This document shows, piece by piece, positions 61,042 to 64,000 of a DNA stretch of 64,000 nucleotides. The position numbers and the translations under genes are program-made. The notes under the pieces were generated by a model. The model made no database searches, was not told where the DNA came from, and saw nothing but the letters and a program-made list of their open reading frames with translations. Source of the DNA: CAJINA01 sp964647585. Lineage in GTDB: Bacteria; Desulfobacterota; Desulfobacteria; Desulfobacterales; CAJINA01. The stretch lies in the NCBI GenBank assembly GCA_964647585.1, contig CAZYGG010000006.1, positions 31,176 to 95,175 on the forward strand, written 5' to 3'. Numbering within the stretch: the first letter of the stretch is position 1; every line of letters begins with the position of its first letter.

Positions 61042-61103
61042 TGCGGAGATGGCCTCCCCCATGAACAGCCCCTAATTAAAGCAGATGTGATTGAGTAACA
61101 ACA

Positions 61104-61528
61104 TCAAGCCAGAATTTTTTCCAGCCATTCGATCGCATCAAACGGTCGCCCGTGAGCAGGGTAGATCCGGCGGGCGCCCACCCGGATAAGGTGTTTCAAG
61201 CTTGCCGCCATTTCACCGGGACTATAGCCGAAAGGTGATGTGTAGCGGTCCGAAGCCAGCAGGGGCAGATTGACCGCGATATCCCCCACAAACGCGTTTC
61301 CCGCTGATGTCAAAATTGACAGGGAACCTTCCGTATGACCCGGCGTCGGAATGATGCTGGCATCAAACCCCAGATTCTCAAGTGACACCTCCGCGGATAT
61401 CAGGACATCCGGTTTCACCGGTTCCATACCCGGTAGCCGCCATCAATCAGCAGGTACCCGTCGTTACCGGGGACCAGGTATGTGCGGGTGGCCCCAAGAC
61501 GGATTGTCAGGACCTTTTCTGAGGACAT
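61104..61528 (-). pseudogene. MBL-fold hydrolase with the metal-site region deleted
   Basis: An ATG at 61528 opens MSSEKVLTIRLGATRTYLV and runs to LLIDGGY before stopping at about 61439. In another frame the C-terminal half follows at once: LENLGFDASIIPTPGHTEGSLS, GDIAVNLPLL and RRIYPAHGRPF. The family normally has 40-60 residues between these parts carrying the HxHxDH zinc motif, and they are absent. An internal deletion with a frame change best explains this, so the product should be inactive. Confidence 0.75.
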
Positions 61529-61569
61529 GGAACTGATATTACCTGTTTTTCAGGATATTTCAAGCAGGG

Positions 61570-61601
61570 TTGACAAATCTGAAATCGCACTAATTTTATA
61601 T
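61570..61601 (+). promoter_or_regulatory. Weak promoter candidate for htpG
   Basis: TTGACA at 61570-61575 is followed by AT-rich sequence with TAATTT (15-base spacer) or TTATAT (20-base spacer); neither spacer is ideal. No CIRCE or HrcA-type repeat was seen. Confidence 0.3.
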
Positions 61602-61651
61602 CCAAAAACTATGAAACCCTTTAATTCAACCGGCAGGAGAAGATTCAAAAA

Positions 61652-63580
61652 ATGACCACAAAAAAAGAGACCCATGAATTTAAAACCGAGGTTCAGCAGC
61701 TTTTAAAACTGATCGTCAATTCCCTCTATTCCAACCAGGAAATATTTTTGCGGGAATTGATCTCCAACGCGTCCGATGCCATCGATCGGCTGAAATTCAA
61801 GGCCCAGACCGAACCGGATATTCTCGGGGACGATACTGATTTCCGGATAAAGCTTGTCCCGGATGGTATCAAACAAACATTTGAAATCACAGACAATGGT
61901 ATCGGAATGACGAATGAAGAGGTCATGGAGAATATCGGTACCATTGCCCAGAGCGGCACTGCGGCGTTTATCGAGGCGCTGGAAAAATCCAACAGCGATA
62001 CCCTGGCCCCTGAATTGATCGGCCAGTTCGGAGTGGGGTTTTACAGTGCGTTCATCGTAGCCGACAAGATCACCCTTCTCACCCGGGCCCCCGGGGCGGA
62101 CAAGGCTGTTCGCTGGGAATCTTTCGGGGACGGCACCTACACCATCGAGGAGACCGACGATAAGAAAAGCCGGGGCACGACCATCACCCTGGAGCTGAAA
62201 AAGCGCAAAGATGACGACCCCGATTTCACGGATGAATGGATGATCCGGAACATCGTCAAACAGCATTCTGATTTTGTTGGCTACCCCATCGTCATGGACG
62301 TGGAAAAGGATGAGCCCATTCCGGAAGCCGAGCAGCTTAAAGACAAGGATGGCAAAACCGTTGGGGAGACCACCCGCAAGGTGGTCAAGGAAGAGACCCT
62401 CAATTCCATGAAGGCGATCTGGGCCCGAAGCCAGGATGAAGTGACCAAGGAGGAGCATGAGGAGTTTTACCGGCACATCAGCCACGACTGGAACCCGCCC
62501 CTGACCCGGCTGCACAAGAAATTCGAGGGCACCACCGAATACACGGCGCTGTTGTATGTACCGTCCAAAGCCCCGTTTGACCTGTTCAACCCGGAGGCGA
62601 AACACGGCATCCACCTGTATTGCAAGCGGGTCTTCATCATGGATGACTGCGAAGACCTCATGCCGGAGTACCTGCGTTTTGTAAAAGGGGTCGTGGATGC
62701 TCCCGACCTCAACCTCAACGTGAGCCGCGAGATCCTCCAGCAGGACCGTCTGGTCAAGAACATTCGCCGCAACCTGGTGAAAAAACTGTTTGAACTTTTC
62801 AACAATATGGAGCCGGAAGAGTATGAGAAATTCTACGAGGAGTTCGGCGCCATTCTCAAGATCGGTATCCACACCGATTTTGAAAACAAGGACAAAATTG
62901 CGGAGTTGGTCCGGTTTAAAACCACGAAATCCGATGGCAAGTGGGTCTCCCTGAAAGCGTACGTGGAGAACATGCAGGCGGACCAGAAAGACATCTACTA
63001 TATCACCGGCGACAACATGACGGCGCTGTTGAACAGCCCGCTCCTGGAGCAGCTCAAGGCCAAGGACTACGAGGTTCTGCTCATGTCCGACCCGGTGGAT
63101 GAGTGGGTGGCCCAGGCTCTCAACGAGTATGACGGCAAATCTCTGAAAAGTGCTGAAAAGGGCGATCTGGGCCTGGACGATGTGGATACGGACCAGAAAG
63201 ACAAATATGACGGGCTTTTCAAACAGGTCCGGGTGATCCTGGAAGAGAAAATCAAGGAAGTCAAGCCCTCCACCCGCCTGACGGATTCCGTGGCCTGCCT
63301 TTCCGGGGACGCCCAGGACATGAGTGCCTACATGGAAAAAATCCTCAAGGCTTCCGGACAGCAGACCCCGGACACAAAAAGGGTCCTCGAATTAAATATG
63401 GACCACCCGGTGATGGACAAGATCAACACCATTTTTGATAAAGACGCGGCGGATCCGGTCCTCCAAGATTACGCCGGCCTGCTGTTTGACCTGGCCACCA
63501 TCAGCGAGGGGGGCAAGATTGATGACCCGGCCGGGTTTACCAAGCGTGTGGGTGAACTAATGGCGGATGCCATCGCGTAG
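61652..63580 (+). CDS. htpG: Hsp90-family chaperone HtpG
   Basis: The 642-aa protein is complete. The GHKL ATPase domain has LISNASDAIDRLKF near residue 35, DNGIGM near 84 and GQFGVGFYSAF near 128. The middle domain has the catalytic arginine region LNVSREILQQD. The C-terminal dimerisation domain ends near DLATISEGGKIDDPAGF. Length and order match E. coli HtpG (624 aa). It is a cytosolic ATP-dependent chaperone. GGAG about 15 nt upstream of the ATG is present but rather far. A hairpin follows the gene. Confidence 0.97.
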   Translation: MTTKKETHEFKTEVQQLLKLIVNSLYSNQEIFLRELISNASDAIDRLKFKAQTEPDILGDDTDFRIKLVPDGIKQTFEITDNGIGMTNEEVMENIGTIAQSGTAAFIEALEKSNSDTLAPELIGQFGVGFYSAFIVADKITLLTRAPGADKAVRWESFGDGTYTIEETDDKKSRGTTITLELKKRKDDDPDFTDEWMIRNIVKQHSDFVGYPIVMDVEKDEPIPEAEQLKDKDGKTVGETTRKVVKEETLNSMKAIWARSQDEVTKEEHEEFYRHISHDWNPPLTRLHKKFEGTTEYTALLYVPSKAPFDLFNPEAKHGIHLYCKRVFIMDDCEDLMPEYLRFVKGVVDAPDLNLNVSREILQQDRLVKNIRRNLVKKLFELFNNMEPEEYEKFYEEFGAILKIGIHTDFENKDKIAELVRFKTTKSDGKWVSLKAYVENMQADQKDIYYITGDNMTALLNSPLLEQLKAKDYEVLLMSDPVDEWVAQALNEYDGKSLKSAEKGDLGLDDVDTDQKDKYDGLFKQVRVILEEKIKEVKPSTRLTDSVACLSGDAQDMSAYMEKILKASGQQTPDTKRVLELNMDHPVMDKINTIFDKDAADPVLQDYAGLLFDLATISEGGKIDDPAGFTKRVGELMADAIA

Positions 63581-63599
63581 AAGTGGGTTTAAAACCTCC

Positions 63600-63631
63600 C
63601 CTCGGGCCCAATCTCGGCGTTGGGCCCGAGG
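63600..63631. terminator. Hairpin after htpG
   Basis: CCTCGGGCCCAA, loop TCTCGGCG, TTGGGCCCGAGG gives a perfect 12-bp stem 20 bases past the htpG stop. The T tract is short (TTT). The loop region resembles the inner hairpin of the MITE-like element at 19239-19415, so it may be a repeat fragment reused as terminator. Confidence 0.6.
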
Positions 63632-63688
63632 TTTAGCACGAAGTGAAGATTTAGCGCTATCCTCTAGTGCACTGAAAATTGTGCATGT

Positions 63689-63955
63689 ATGCACACTATT
63701 TGCCCGAAATGCTCCGGCAACATGAAGGTCATTGCATTTATAGAAAAGCCGGATGTCATTAAAAAGATTTTAAAACACCTAAATTTATGGCACGTTAAGC
63801 GCAAACCGCAACCGCTGGCCCCTGGCCCACGCCCCGGCTATAAAAACATTTCCTTTGTTTGACGATTTTCCCGGATCGAGCGCGGATGATTTGCTTGTTG
63901 ATCCGCTATACCCGGTTGAGGCCGATTTTTACTCGGCCCTCGGGGTCGCCCATTA
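63689..63955 (+). pseudogene. 3' remnant of an IS91-type transposase
   Basis: A 57-codon frame starts MHTICPKCSGNMKVIAFIEK and runs through PDVIKKILKHLNLW and PLAPGPRP before stopping at 63862. After a frame change the same theme continues as SSADDLLVDPLYPVE to a stop near 63955. The CPKCxGxMxVIAFIExPxVIxxIL-x-HLxLW pattern is typical of the C-terminal end of IS91/IS801-like transposases. The catalytic part is missing, so this is debris. Confidence 0.7.
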
Positions 63956-64000
63956 AAGGGCGTGTCAAGTGAAAAAACACCTCTCCGAAGGAACCCAGCG

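Noticed and set aside
61703..62872. Minus-strand frame of nearly 390 codons opposite htpG
   Set aside because: It mirrors the htpG coding sequence, has no ribosome site and matches no family.
63600..63631. Hairpin after htpG read as an attachment site
   Set aside because: No integrase or tRNA gene is nearby and no second copy of equal length bounds an island; a terminator or repeat fragment is simpler.

Overview
The window looks like a chromosomal segment of a strictly anaerobic, probably sulfate-reducing member of the Desulfobacterota (Desulfobacteraceae-like). This is inferred from gene content: three sigma-54 enhancer-binding proteins with matching -24/-12 promoters, a LUD/GlcDF lactate-oxidation region, two TRAP transporters, a giant 2-hydroxyacyl-CoA-dehydratase-type activase, a Sec-containing GrdB-like protein, and many short dispersed repeats. 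I see no rRNA, tRNA or CRISPR array. The left edge cuts a flavoprotein gene and the right edge carries an eroded IS91-type transposase end.

Region 1 (1-9.3 kb) is the most unusual part. Two minus-strand operons each start from a good sigma-54 promoter (about 1735-1750 and 7571-7587). Each promoter is preceded at the same distance by the same inverted repeat (CTGATAAA-N22-TTTGTCAG). A GAF-AAA-HTH activator (7756-9321) diverges from the second operon. The long operon encodes a 99-aa family of unknown function, two DUF1638 proteins, a HAD hydrolase, a GrdB-family protein interrupted by an in-frame UGA that I read as selenocysteine (SECIS-like hairpin, UxxC motif), a CMD/AhpD-like protein, DUF2284, an Fe-S/DUF3786 protein and a RidA-like protein. 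The short operon encodes an NHLP-like protein, a cupin, a paralogue of the 99-aa protein and an iron-sulfur flavoprotein. Together they look like an undescribed sigma-54-controlled redox or catabolic module.

Region 2 (9.5-25.2 kb): a 1400-aa activase lies between near-identical 42-nt direct repeats. A SDR gene diverges from a fused acyl-CoA:CoA transferase that has its own sigma-54 promoter. A PAS-AAA-HTH activator follows, then a sigma-54-driven operon of SDR, TRAP DctP-DctQ-DctM and a lone periplasmic amino-acid-type binding protein. Adjacent 18-bp dyads (TGTATC-N6-GATACA type) upstream of that operon are likely activator sites. The set suggests uptake and CoA-dependent oxidation of a carboxylic acid.

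Region 3 (25.2-32.8 kb): a lactate-utilisation locus with lutC and a fused lutB/lutA on one strand, and glcD-glcF-gntR on the other. Two TTGGT-N3-ACCA operators in the shared control region fit the GntR/FadR-family regulator encoded downstream. A truncated M24 peptidase and a free-standing ThrRS-type editing domain follow.

Region 4 (32.9-57.5 kb) is mostly housekeeping and accessory genes: an RND pump with its adaptor, a Mut7-C RNase, a GalT-like protein, an alpha/beta hydrolase, a LMW phosphatase, a Moco-carrier-like protein, a methionine aminotransferase/omega-amidase/EamA operon, an MBL hydrolase, a NifU-like scaffold, a caspase-family lipoprotein divergent from a third AAA activator whose HTH is thrown out of frame by a G10 tract, DUF6765, MtgA, YitT, an MFS transporter, and a MerR plus old-yellow-enzyme operon.

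Region 5 (57.5-64 kb): a second TRAP transporter with the permease genes on one strand and a Tat-exported binding protein on the other, a broken MBL hydrolase, htpG, and transposase debris.
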